Assembly: GCA_001655205.1 (NCBI GenBank)
Contig: LPNZ01008929.1
Coordinates: forward strand, 1 to 44,364
DNA from: Lenisia limosa
Lineage: Eukaryota > Breviatea
Length of the DNA: 44,364 nt
Direction: 5' to 3'
Shown one piece after another: positions 12,601 to 25,400 of this stretch. Position numbers and translations under genes: made by a program. Under the pieces are notes generated by a model. The model worked only from the letters and a program-made list of their open reading frames with translations, ran no database searches and had not been told where the DNA came from. The stretch's first letter is position 1. Each line of letters begins with the position of its first letter.

Positions 12601-14336
12601 GCGAGACAATGCCGAGCCGAAGTCCTTCAAACCTTGCGCCCCCAGTGAACTTCAGGTTGATGGTGACCTCTTGTTGGACCTGGTACTGTCAAATGTTCAA
12701 AAAATAGCATTCTATTTTCAACAAAAGAAGCAAGAACGTGGCAAAAGGTAAATAGCAAATTTCACATAATTAACAACGGGGTACCTTGTTGTCGAGATAG
12801 TCAATGAAGCGAATAGCCCATTCCACGTCTGAAAAGTTAGTTGGAACTGTACTTGCGTGTCTTATTGAACTGAATGCCCCTTTGAAAAGATTTCTCACCG
12901 GTATCATGTAGCATTGACTGGAAAATGCCAGTTTGAACACCTAGGCTGTGAGTGGTCATATTCAAGTCTTTAAATTGCCCCCCATCAGACCTTCGGAAAC
13001 ATATTGGTCAACTGGGGCAACCAGTGGTTTGACAACCTTCAGATCATAGAGATCAGCCATTCCAACCGCATTCTCAAAGCCATCGAGATCCTTCAGAGCA
13101 AGGGTATAGCCTGGGGGGGGGGGTCAAGAATAAAAATGATATCATATATTATACATATAAGAATTTTGACAAGGATTCTGAGCAAATATGTGAGAAATGT
13201 TTTTTGAGGGTAGAAAATACTTCACAATAGTTTTAGAAATTTATATCACATGAGAAAATTTAATTTCTTGAATTTAGAATTTCCAACGAAATAATTAATG
13301 TACTTCGAGCATCCGAATTGAATTTAAAGAAAAACAACCCCTAGTCATATAGTGCATACAAAATAATAATATCAGATAATAAATGTCAGTCTTAATTGTA
13401 ACTCATTCTATAAGTGCCTGGGAAATATCAAGTGCAAGGTTCCATTTTTTTTCTGTGAAAATAAACTGCACCTGCCAATAGAGTTGAACCACATGAAACA
13501 ACGAGACTAACTATCAAAACAAAGAGTAAATATTAAAGGTTTAGCGCGAGCCTACCTCCATCGAAAAGGTCATTATTGCAGTACACCTCCGTGGGCCCAA
13601 CAGCAGACAAAACTGCGCAGTAATTCAAAGGATATACTATGACATGAGAACATTTATTGCTTGCTAATAGCAAGACATCCACTATATCATTATATGTATC
13701 ATACATCATATAATTTTCTAATATCAATGAAGAGAGCTTGGACAAAGATGTTGAAATAGAGCAACACCAGAAGGATTGAAACATACCGAAATACCGTCCT
13801 GATGCGAGACCCAGATCATTGACATGATTGCAGGACAGGTAGGGCGAAGATACCTGGGGGTGAGTATCAAATATGTATTACCTCAACCAAAGTGCCCTGT
13901 TACCGAGTTACGAGGAGCTGCGGCCACAGCGATCCAGTCGGATCCCGAGCAAAACTCCAAAGAAGAGAAACCCAGTGGCGTGTTCACGCTCCTCATTGAT
14001 CCTGAGGAGTTAGGTGTCCAAGGGACTTGGCTTCAATTGAATTCTCCCCACGGGAAGTGAATGAGTATTTAAGGCAATGGGAATCATGAGGAGAGAAGTG
14101 TCACGATGGATTCTCTTCACCTATCATAATACATGTATATTATTGTGCTAACTACCCCCCCCACCTTTTAGAGCATCATTGCACAGAGGGGAGGTATCCG
14201 AAGAGGGAAGCTGAAGTGAACTGAACTTGACATTGTCGGGAAAATACAAAAGGTTATTCTTGTTAAATTGTACTGATGCGAAGGCTACAGCAAACAAGGT
14301 ACAGAGAACGAAGAAAGTCTTCATCTCGGAACTCAT
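9631..14336 (-). CDS. secreted protein with two fibrinogen-like (SC...YC...GGG) units
   Basis: The first exon encodes a signal peptide (MKTFFVLCTLFAVAFA; start at 14336 or the in-frame Met at 14324). Joined exons then show the pattern typical of fibrinogen-related N-terminal subdomains. Copy 1 (about 13.9-13.05 kb) reads SCNHVNDLGLASGRYFV, then VYCNND, then DGG spliced to GYTLALKD. Copy 2 (about 11.6-11.2 kb) reads SCAQLHEARPELANGQYYV, then YCDFNMRGLGG. Each copy is followed by a matching block: DVEWAIRFIDYLDNK (about 12.8 kb) and DTEWIMKFTT (about 10.9 kb), so the protein looks like a tandem duplication. The last exon ends with SARPYTVVDFYVRKI and TAA at 9631. About 20 exons are needed. Splicing near 12.6 kb is not settled: two open frames meet there without an obvious junction. 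The role is probably extracellular binding or matrix, by inference only. Confidence 0.68.
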
Positions 14337-15187
14337 GTCTCAAGCAACCTTTTCTCCGACTTCTGTGAACCACTTACTGTAATTGTGGTCAAGTTGTGGT
14401 GATGTGTTTTTTTCACGTTTTATTTTCTTTTATTTCTGTTTGGATTGTTATGAGGGTTTAATGCGTAATTGGTAAATTTAGCTAAAAAGTGCACTCGTAC
14501 ACAAATTTTGAAATTGCTATCCTCCCGGTCCTCCAGAGAACTTTATCGTGTTATTTTTTTATTTTTCAATGCACTGCAGCACTGCACTGGATGAAAAAGA
14601 AAATGACTGCCCCCCCCTGCAATTGTGGTTGAAGACATGGTCTCTTGATGCAGCTCAATCTTTAACACGAAAACAATCCCAGAAGAGATGACCTGTCAAC
14701 TCGTGTCAGTCTTGGTTATGTCTCCATGACCGTCCTTGCTGCTTGAGCTCATTGAAGCACATCGAAGTGTTGTGGATTCTTTTGTTGCCACACGTTGGTG
14801 TACTTTCTTTTTTCTTTTCTTAATGTTACCAGGGAGATGAACAACAGACCATCTTCATTTAGTGTGATCATTAGGAGTGAAAAATACCGATATAAAATCA
14901 AATAATAGGGGATTAAAAGAAACAACTTGTTGGGATCGTAGCATCATTACCTATCTTCCTATTAGGCTGTTCAGCCCAAGTTGGATGTTCCTTGTTGAAT
15001 TCCTGTTATTGATTTTATTTTAGAAGGCCCTATATACAGCTAGCACTGTTACTCGTCCCTCCACCTACCAAAGGTTGGTGTGTTTTTACCAGCTAATGGT
15101 TTGAGATACACAAAATGACACTGCAGTCTGTTTTAAGCTATGGATTTAATCGGACAATAAGGGTGCAGGAATGGTTTTGAGCACATT
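14337..15187. other. intergenic, no gene recognised
   Basis: About 850 bp upstream of the secreted-protein gene. It is AT-rich with T-runs and one C-run near 14607-14616. I find no convincing exon on either strand. The promoter of the minus-strand secreted-protein gene should lie at its left end. Confidence 0.45.
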
Positions 15188-15644
15188 GAACATCAAAGAA
15201 AATAGGATAAAGGACGAGAAGTGACTCATTCAACAAGTGGACAATGACGTTTTGCCGCCCGAAGAGCCTTCACTTATCTTCCCGGTCAAACAGGTGAGAG
15301 GAGCACAATAATTCCAATTGGTCATTTTCTTTTCTTGAAACACTGTTGTTTCTCAATTATTGGTGACGCTTGCTAGATCACCCCTTTTGAGGATGGACCT
15401 GTGGAGATTCAGCATAGCAGCGACGATGAAATTGAGGATTTGAGTGTCTTGAAGCCTTTTGAAGATGTGTAGGTGTTAGTCTGTTGTGGTTTGTCATTGA
15501 TTCAGCCCTACCCAAGGCCCCCTAAGACCCTCTCCAAGAAACTATGGGGATATTGGTTTCTTTTCTTATTTGATTCGCCCTGCACTTCCACCAGTCAAAT
15601 CCAGTCAGTCAGCGCCTCCAGCCAACACGTCTTGGTCACGATGA
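15188..15644 (+). CDS. possible small acidic protein (weak gene model)
   Basis: Two or three exons could join in frame: NDVLPPEEPSLIFPVKQ (to about 15292), then ITPFEDGPVEIQHSSDDEIE and DLSVLKPFEDV after an acceptor at about 15378, then a Pro/Ser-rich end. The acidic composition and intron-like GTGAGA...TAG boundaries favour coding. However, no start codon in the right frame is visible upstream: a TGA precedes the first exon, so an earlier exon must be assumed. The function is unknown. This may be a fragment or a false signal. Confidence 0.25.
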
Positions 15645-16499
15645 AGAGGAGTACAGGAAAGTGTCGGTGACCGGTTAGTGACCTGTCTTTATTGATAATT
15701 GATTTAGGTTCATTTGGGAAGCGGATTCTTTTTTCTGCTGTTTTGGTATTGGTTCCATTTGGCTTGTTTGCTCTGTTTGCCTTTGTTTATTTTATTTTTC
15801 CCCTACTATTGTATTCCAACCTCCCTCTGCTTTTATTGCCAGTCCCGATTGGGGATTGGTGATAATGGTTGGTGGTAGGGTTGCATCGTGTGCATTTTCA
15901 TTCTCTAAAAGCAAATCTAAATTGTGTAATGAAACCTGGTAACAAGGTCAGTAATCAGTCACTGACCAGTTACTGACAAAGTTACTGACCTTGGTCATTG
16001 ACCCTTTCTGTGGGGCTGACGAGAAGAAGTTCAGACGATTGGTGGATGAGATTTGATGCCAAGCTTGCTGCTTTAATGAAGCCCACGAGCTCCAAATGTT
16101 TCATTTGAAGAATATTCTTTTGAAAAGTTTGTCAACTCAACGCTTCAGGTTTTATTTAGTGATGAAATTGTTGTGGGATGAGGCAGAAGCCCTTCAGGTC
16201 GAGGAAAGCTTGAGCGACCACAGCCAATCAAGCGTGCTATCGAATTACGACTATCCTGAAGGAGTCTTTCGAGTTCAGTTTCTAGGCTTAAATTAAGATG
16301 TTTCAATTTAGAGTGTTTTAACCAATGTAATGATCTTATCCCACCTTTACAACTCCAAGCACACAGATTCCTTATTATTGGGCGTGTCTGCTCCATAGAT
16401 TCAGTTGAAAACGCAATGTCAATAAGAAAGGTCAATTTTCACATTAATTTCAAAAAATAACATTACCTAACATAATATGTGGTACAAAATTCAAAACTA
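15645..16499. other. poorly resolved stretch with weak open frames
   Basis: This region holds a T-rich patch (15.70-15.85 kb), an inverted repeat at 15943-15993, a short open end reading GADEKKFRRLVDEI then TGA at 16054-16056, and a longer open frame from about 16057 to 16296 containing MFHLKNILLKSLSTQRFRFY and LLWDEAEALQVEESLSD. They may be 3' exons of a gene that begins near 15.2 kb, but I could not join them with confident splice sites. Confidence 0.25.
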
Positions 16500-19400
16500 T
16501 TACCCGTAAATGTACTCAGTAAGTTGTACGGCATCTTGCTCTTCGCCCAAGGCGTCCATTTCCTGGATATCTTCATCCTCTTCGTAGTTGTCCATTTCAT
16601 ATTCATCAAGGTCTTTGTCCATTTCTAAACTATCAGCAGAAATTCAGCCTCACCATCTTGCTTTGGAGGGGCCTTCTCCTTAAAGAAGCCCTTTTTAACA
16701 CCAAAACCTATCAAGGCGGCACCCATCAATCCGCCACCTGTGTCATAAGAGACCGCAGCACAGCAGGCTCACCAATGATGAGATAGTTATTGACTTCGTT
16801 GTCGTCAACCTGTGTGACTTGTTCCACTGCGGGGGCAATAACAGGTGCGGTAAACCGCAACGGGGTGAGAGACAACACATTTTCAATGGGAGGAAACGCA
16901 AAGTCCAGGCTTGCTATCATCACAGTTTCAACCGTCTCAGTGACCTTGACGTGAGAAATGGTGATGGCCTGCCTACATTGATAGTGTCGACGCTGACAAA
17001 AATTGATATTGGCTCAAATGACACAAGGCTCTGAAAATAAAAAGAAATTACATGAGCGAGTGAACTCACCTGCACGTGAAGAGTATCAGCACTGCATACG
17101 ACAATGTTGGCTGAAGATACCGAACACGGAGATATCTGGAGCGATAAGATGAGATGAGTCCCCTACAGTTGCGTTGTATTCATCAAGTGACGGAACTTCA
17201 ATGGTGGCAGTAATACCATTTGACGTGATACCCTTCGGCAAAGCCTGCACTTCGAAACTGGAGTGTTACGAGGGTTCAAGACAAGTTACCTGAGCTGTTG
17301 TGCTGATGAGGGTCCAACGTTGTTGATGTTCCACTCCATGCTGAATGAGCCACCAGTGGTGACAGTGAAGATGGTATCGCCAGTTGAACTGATACCTGCG
17401 AAGAAGCCTTGTTGAGGTATCATCAGCATTGTCACGGATGAAGATGCAATAATCTGAAGAATGAGTGCTATTTCAGGCAAACCTCCGATGTGACATCAAC
17501 AATGTTATTGCTGAGGTCAAGGTCCTGAATTGACATGGTAGCAGCGCCATTGACAGTCCAGTTGCCGACAGACGACAATGAGTTCGTTGGCATCTGGGGG
17601 TGAGCTATAACGGTTGCCTACCAAGCTAAAAATAAGGTACAAACATCCGGGGGTTGAAAAGGTACAGGCAAGAAAATTGGACTTGGCATTGATTGTTGGG
17701 ATTTCGCATCTGAAGAAAACATGTTCCTCGGAAGTTGTCCAGTTCTGTCCAACAGCAGTGGAAATTCCGGCAATAGCAGCCACAGAATTGTTTACCTAAG
17801 TAATAAAGGTCACAAGAAAGCAAACCAAGGAACAGCTTGACGGGACGCTTGTAACTTCATAGGCAAGAGGGATGGCCACTAAATTGTTAATTCACGTTTC
17901 TATAAAACAATAAATACTCAGCAGCATTATCAGCCGTTCAGAATATCCAGTTGTGTCGGAGACATACCAGCGACCTTGACATTGGGTGACGGCGATGGCC
18001 CGTTATTTGTTAGGAGAAATGTGAATGTGGAGGATATTCCTGTGGGTGGCTTGGTAGGGTTGACGCTCGCTGAAACTGACAGGTCTGTTTGGGGGCTTGT
18101 CACTGTGATGTATGTGGTACTGTTGTTATCAGTCTGGATTGGGTCCAGTGCGTAGGTCGATTCACTGTGAACAAGATAAGTCATGTTGGTGTTTTCAGCG
18201 ATTGAAACGTCGAAAGGAGTTTTGATTGAAAACAGAATGGAGGCGATTGTTCCTGATGAGATGATGCCGGTGACGCACGTTATAGTGTCCTGAAGAGTAA
18301 CACAACAAGAAGGCCAACATGATCTGGTAGTTCACAGGTTGATGACGACGAGAAGACTGACAGCGACGACGTGTCCAATCCACCAGGGAATGAGATGAGA
18401 CCTGATGCAGTAAATTCACAACTATCAATTATTATAAGATAACCATCAGAGCCATTGGAGCCAGCCTACTTTCAACATTTTTTGCATCTGCTGGACCTGC
18501 GTTTGCCATGGTGTGAGTAACCTAACAAGTAAGTTGTTCATGAGTATATGATTGATCCACCTCAGTACTACCGCCCGAAGCGGTGGTTGATGGCGAGGCC
18601 TTGAGGCGAATCGTGAGATCGGTGTTGTGCTGAATGGCTGCGGTCACAGTCGCCTCGTTGTTTCTCATTATATTGTCAGCACCATTATGCAGAACTGAGG
18701 CCTACAGTGGTAAATGGTAAACACAATTAAAGTTGGGCTTGGGCATGCTAACCGAAGCTGTAACAGACGTGACTGTCGAGTTGATGTCGCTATTCAGTTT
18801 CCAAGAGAGCACAATCGGGGCCGATTCTCCAATGGCCACGTCACCAACGGAGCAAAGCACGGTATCAGAAGACTGGGTACAGCCCGACGGAAGGGTAATG
18901 ACTGTGACAGGAACTGACGGTTTATTGAAAGTTACAACAACCTGAAGATAAGACATACTGGAGAGGGCATACCGATGAAGCGGTACGTGGGCCCTTGTTG
19001 AAAACCGAGGAGGAGAGGACCAAATAGTGCCCTGCAGCCGTGGCTTTGGGATTGGTGATGCCAAGTGACACGTCACTGGATTGGTCGAACTACAGCGTCA
19101 GACATGAGAAGACACCAACATAGTAAACGCTGGTAATTAAATTTCCAGAGGCAGTGTCGCCGCCGCACGTGGTCGAAACCGTGAACTGCTTCTGGTCAGA
19201 CGTTGTAGTCCCTATTTCAGCCTCGGAGGGCATTGCAATCATGAAGGTGGTGGCAACCTGGGAGTGAGAGCGACAAAAAGGCATACGGATTCTCCGGCAA
19301 GAAGGCCTAGTGATGAGTAAGTGTAGTTGCAAGATGACAATGAACAATCCGCTGCAGGAACGGCACTGGTTACCGAGTCCACAAGAGCGTTGTCGCCAAC

Positions 19401-22400
19401 TAAACCGTCAACGCAACAACCGAAGGACTTCACAAAGCAACCACCCACCGAAGGAGACCACAAAGTTGTCACAAGGCGAAGGGCCGGCGTTTGTGAGAAC
19501 AGCCACAAAACGAAGAGTCGCATCCGGCGCCACATTGGTCCTAAAGGGTTATGCGGATGGCGGACCTACGAAGGGACGGCGGCAGAAAAGATGGACAGCT
19601 CGGACTTCATCATCGATTCAGCAGTGACGCTGGCAATGTTGGGGGTTGACATTTCAACGGTTGTCGTGTTGGCAGAGGCAGTGAGGGTGACGGACGGGAG
19701 GGGCTCAGTCAAGTTGGATGGAATAGCCACAAATCCTCTGTGGTGGTGAGTGTAGCTGTTACAAACCTGATGCTTTTGGATGCTGCTGAGGCAACGGTTC
19801 CAACGTTACACCTGTAAAGTCATTTAAGAACAACAAAAGATGAACAAAAAGTAATCACGCTGACATGATAGAAGTTCCGACGAACGAACAGTCCAGGCCA
19901 ATGGGAAGGCTGAGGTCCAGACCAAGGTCGCTATCCAGAGAAACAGTCACATTATCAGATGAAATGTAGCCCGAATTGCGAACCAAAATCTGAAGGTCAG
20001 ACCCCAAGGAAGGAGGCCTACCGAATATGCCAACTGGCTGCCAACAATTGCCTTGCTGCCCACGGTGATGGAAATCTAAACCGTCAATGCCATGCAAAAC
20101 TGTTTCGCAAGCTCAAAGGGGCAAACCTGGATATCCGTCCTTCTTAAGACTGTGACAGACGGGTAGGCCCCAAGATTGGCAAGGAATTCGGTACCAGCCT
20201 CCGTTGCCTTAGGGGTGAGAAGGATGATAGAGCATACCTTGCTACTGAATGTGATAACACACTCTGGTGTGGACGCTTCAACTTGGTACTGTATGGCCAT
20301 TGTCTTGGACGTGGCGACTGGCATGGACCCGAAGTCACACGTGATGTTCGTGGTGCCTGACAGTAAGAATACCTGGTAGTTCTTACCAGTGATACACTGT
20401 GAGAGACCTCCTGAAACGTAGGAGACATGAGGGGGGATGTCAATGGAGATAACCGATTGACTCGAGGGTGAAGGGCCCAGTTGCTGCATTGTATACATTA
20501 CCACAACGACTGAACCTGCGTTGACAAAGCTTGTCACGTCGGAAGACAATACAAGCGTGGCTTCAGACACCACCGGCAGCGTGACTGTACTCTCCGTCGT
20601 AACGGTGGCAGTATTCGCAGTGGTTGCGATGAACAGCGAGGCCTGCAACAATTATAATCAGAGAATTGCCCTACATTAGTAGCACCAAGTTCTGTGTTCT
20701 TTAAGGAGACTTTAGCATATGATACAATACCACTTTGCAGTGATGGCAACGTGCATCTGAAGTTGCCTAGAGAGTGAGCGGAGTGCGGAGCAAACCTAGG
20801 AACGGTCCACAAGACATTGTCGATCCCGTCGACAGAGCCACAGTGGAGCCACTTGCGGCGGTAATGTCGAGAACCACGTCTTTGGCATCAGAAGGGCCTC
20901 GGCAGAGGACAGATAGCGTCACAATACTCGCTACAAAGTAAACTACAACAAGGCCTTACATGAGCCGTCAACAATGTTGGCGGGGTGTACTGCAGAGTGT
21001 GATAGAACTGACACCTTTGACACGGGTCGGGTTACAGCAGCGGCAGTATGGCTGCACACAGCCGACGATAGTGTCGGTGTCAGAGTGATTGATGCCACTG
21101 AGAGACTGGAAGGGATCTCAAGAACGATGTCTACAAAGTAAGACCCGAAGACTTGCCTACTGTTGGAAACAATGCTCGCGGAGGTCATGTTAGTCAAGTC
21201 GAAGCTCAGATCAGCGGGGGTGCTGACAATGGCAGGAACTGTCACCGGTACGCTAATACTCAGTGTTACGTCTTTTGCCTGTTGCGTTAGCCGCAGAGCC
21301 GCCAAGAATCAGAACATACCATTGTGGGTCCTGAGTTACTCACAGATGCTACCAATCGAACCTGAAGAATGAATCCTCAAACAAGGCTTACCGATTCTCC
21401 ACTGATAAAGCTGGTATCGTTGAGAGAAATAATGGATTGGCTGAGGAACAAGCTGCAGCTGGATAGCAGGTCAAACGTCATGTCAACAACATTGTTGGCC
21501 ACGTAGGCGTCTGTAACACTCGACGTTGAGGCGGAAGCACTGTACGCGATTGCGCCTGTTGGTAAGATCTTTGGCCGGAAGTTGAGCCACTAACCTGGGG
21601 AAGCAGTCTGGTCAATGAGGAACGTCACCGAAAATGTGACCGTGTTGAGAGGGTCAACCAGCCCTGCGAAGGTGGCCACCCCATGTGTTGCATTGGATGA
21701 TGTCAGAATGTCAGGGCTAACTGACATGATAGCAAACACACTCGGGATGTCGAAGATGACTTCAATACCACTGGCCTGGCTTGGACCAGAGTTGCTGACG
21801 TGGAAGCTAGCCACTACGGTCGAGCCAATTGTCAAAGACGTCTGGCTCACAATGTTCAGCTCAAGATCCGCACCGACCACAATATCTAACAAGGCGGCGG
21901 CGCTGTTGTCTGCCAAAACTGGGTCTGTGTCACTGGATGCTGACGATGTCGAAATCGCTAGCGTCGCCCCAGGGTAGCTAATCGGAACCTGGCAGTTAGG
22001 ATTACAGACAGCTTAGATACCTTAATAACGATGACAAACGAGATAGCTTTATTGGCCAAAATCGTGTCGGTGGACCAAGACAGCGTGCAGCTTCCTGTCG
22101 TCAAGTCACTGCCTGAGGGACATCCAACGCCGCGACTCACTCCAGAACTTTCTGTCAGAATACTTACATCCTGGGAGTGAAATGGAGATGTTTGAGCATA
22201 CCTGTGGGATCACGATATCAGACACCGTCGTATCGGCCATGGTTGGCCCAAGATTGGCTACAAAGAGCGAAATCTGAAGGATAATATTCGTAGTATTACA
22301 AACCTCGAGATTCTGGCCAGCCATGACAGTTGTGACCGGTGAGCCAAGGACTGTGGTCTGCATTTCGACGCGAATGTCAGCACCAGTGGCCACACTACAA

Positions 22401-25400
22401 GCCAAGGTGGCGTTGTGGTCGTCGGTGGAGCTGTCAACAGTGCCGCCGCCTGAATGTTAGGAAGGTTGAATCGAACCAACCAATCACGATGTCCGAAGAA
22501 AAGACCAGAGCCGAGCCTTCAGCCGCGTCTGCACTTCCAGAAACCTGGTGTGTTTTATTAATTTCTTGAGAGTTTGGCCTACCTGGAATGTCAAGACTTT
22601 GCCGCGCGCAATTGACGCAATAGTGCACGTGACGGGGTAGAGGTCATCACAAACGGCCCCGGTGGGTGTGGTCACGACGCGACCGGATAGCTCGACTGAG
22701 GTGTGAGACAGGGCAAAGGACTAACCGGCGGACGGCGTGGTGAGCGTGACAGTAATGGGTCCTGCGGTGGCTGGACCAAGGTTGGAGACGTAGCTGTAGG
22801 CCGTTACTACTCTTGCCGGAAGAACGGTCTCAGCTGGGTACGTCGCGATTTGCACAGACATATCGGCTCCCTGAGAGTGAGAATACAGGCACGTGACCGA
22901 CCTTGGACACGCCAATGCTGCCAGAAATGGACGTCTCGTTGTTGAGTGTGGCGCTGGCGTCGACAGAGAACATGGCGTAGCTGCTTGTGGGTGTGAACTT
23001 GACCGAAAGAGAAACGGATGACAGGGGCTTCAGGTCCGGAAGCGGACACGAAGCGAGTGTGCACTCCAGTGTCGGGTGAGGCGGCGTGAGAAGCAGAACC
23101 GTGGTCAACTCGGGAGACTCGCTGACGGTGAGGTTCAGTACCTAGACGTAAGATGGGACTGGAAGGACCAACAGAGTTGAAGTTTGTGGACGGCCCGCTA
23201 TTAAGGACGATGAAGGACATTTCGCCGGTTGATTCGAGGAGGAGCAAGGACGGGGCTACAGGCACCACAAACGATGACAGCACCAATGTGCTTGCAACAG
23301 TGATTGTGGTGACTTGGTACGCATCGTCATTGCTGAAATCGGACTCTACCCCAGAACCGGCCGAGGTTCCTGACACGCTGACATTGGCGGTGATAATGTC
23401 GCCGGCCGGAGTGTCGCTGTCCACTATTACGGAGAGAATGCCGTTTCCTGGTTCATAAGAGCACGGGGGGAGGGGCTTACCGTTAGCGTAGTCAGTTGTA
23501 ACGCTGAGAAGGTCACACGTCACACTAGCGTTGGCGACAGGCGTTTGGTCCTGAAGAGTGCAGCTGGATGACAGCGAGCCAGTAAAGAACAAGGTCGGTG
23601 TGAACGTCAACCGGTTGAGTTTGATGACAACATTGGCTGTAGCGGCCGGGGCCGGGCCTAAATTCGCCACCTGCAAATGAGAAAAGAAGGACCCTCAAGT
23701 CCTACCAAAATGGAGAATGCGGCTGCGTCACCAGCAATAGTCGAAGTTGGGCCGGAGATGACAGTTCTCAAGTTGTAATCCTGCAGTACGTATATGGCCA
23801 GAGGGTCTGAAATGAGAGCACTTGTGTCAGCGACAGAAGCTATGGCGCCTGGGGCAGCAGGGTTGTCCAGAATCTCAACAAAGCCGTAGAGCTTGGTGGT
23901 CAGTTGTCAGCAACAGCCTACCTGCGTTTCAGTAATGGAAGCGGACACGGCAAAAGCCACAGAAACGGTGTATGATGTCACACTTGGCGTAATACCAGGG
24001 TCGACCAAACAGTCCACGTAGTAGGTCAAAAAAGTACATGTTGCTGGGATCGAACTGGATGCCGAGTTGTAGACCAGAGACGTTGGCATTGTTCCATTGG
24101 GGTGGCGGAAGTGCATGCGGTAAATAAACCTGGGGGGGTAAGTTGATCAAGAGCGAACCTACGTATACGAGTCGGAAGGGCCATAGTTTTCAACCGAGCC
24201 AATAAAGACGATGCTGGCCTCCGGAGCAGTGTACATTTGTCCGTCCTTGAACCCAGACGTTGACGCTGTAATGCGGGGGTACTGAACAGTTAACTCCAAC
24301 AAGAGCTTACCAGTTTGTTGGTCCTTGCAAATGATGACGTCATATTACTAGACGAAATGCCAGTCAGATGTGGCGTCCACGTGTAGTCCAGCGTCACATC
24401 CAGACTATGACCGGGCTCAGACGAGGGGTTGGTCAGGACCGTGACGGAGAGGAGGGAGCGTGTTCCGGAATCGATGGTCACGTCACTGGTATAGTGCACA
24501 ATCAGTCCGTTGTCTGTAGGTGTGGTGGTGTAGACGGCGGGGTAGACAGACATGAGCGTGACGGGTTGAAGGGATTCGAATGTTAGAGACACCTCCAACG
24601 ATGTGCAGGTTGAGGGACCCGAGTTAAGGATATTGGCAGTGTACGTCGTTGACTGGATGGTTACATTTGAATGAAGGCTCAAGAAAACACATACGGTAAT
24701 TGCACCTCTCCCACCAATCCTGCAGTGACAGTGGAGCTCCCTGAGATTGAAGAGGACAAGCTGGCTTCGGTCCGAACGGCCAAAGCAAACGTTTTAGACA
24801 CTCCGGTCACACTCTAAGGAGTTTAGACACCCCGGTCACACTCTAAGCCGGTCACACTCTAAGGAGTTTAAACACACAGGTCACACTCTAAGGAGTTTAG
24901 ACACCCCATTGAGCATGTAGTTGCTCCCCTTCAGCCCCATGCCCACCACTCCCGAAGACTCCTGGCCGACAACTTCCGAGGAAATGAAATACACACCGGT
25001 GGTTTTGGAGGACGGAACGATGACAACAAGGTCAACCTCACCAAAAAGACCCTCATACACCAAAGCAGTTGTGCATGTGGTCTCAGCGTCTCCGTCGCCC
25101 TGAACGTGAGTTTTACAGCGTCAAAGGGGGCTTACGTTGATGACGGGAGCGCTGCACGATGACGGTACGGATTTGAAAGTGAGGTCCGTCGGGAGGGTGA
25201 ACACGGCTTGGACGTCATACGCGGCCGACGGTCCCGAGTTGACGAGCGCCATTCTGAATAGTCACCAACACAATAAGGCCGGACCAACCGGACAAGAACG
25301 TAGTCTCCCGATACAGCCTCAGCAGGATCCGGCAGAAGCATGGTGGCTATTATCACAGACTGGGAAACGCTCGTAAACTCGTAAGCCACCACATTATTGG

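Noticed and set aside
13790-13830. LASGRYF string as an FG-GAP blade in the secreted protein
   Set aside because: The flanking SCNHVNDLG and VYCNND with DGGGYTL fit the fibrinogen-like pattern much better, and no calcium loop follows.
19327-19749. Plus-strand open frame of about 140 codons
   Set aside because: It lies antisense to integrin alpha stalk exons, with low-complexity, non-domain sequence. The minus strand encodes the NAGPSPCDN-type module there.
22807-23676. Long uninterrupted minus-strand open frame (289 codons)
   Set aside because: Its first part is a true integrin alpha stalk exon (NLGPAPAATANV...), but it then runs past splice sites in a different frame from the next modules. 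It is a read-through, not a separate gene.
24793-24911. CRISPR-like array
   Set aside because: The repeat units are directly adjacent with no unique spacers, and they fall inside a spliced intron of a eukaryotic gene.
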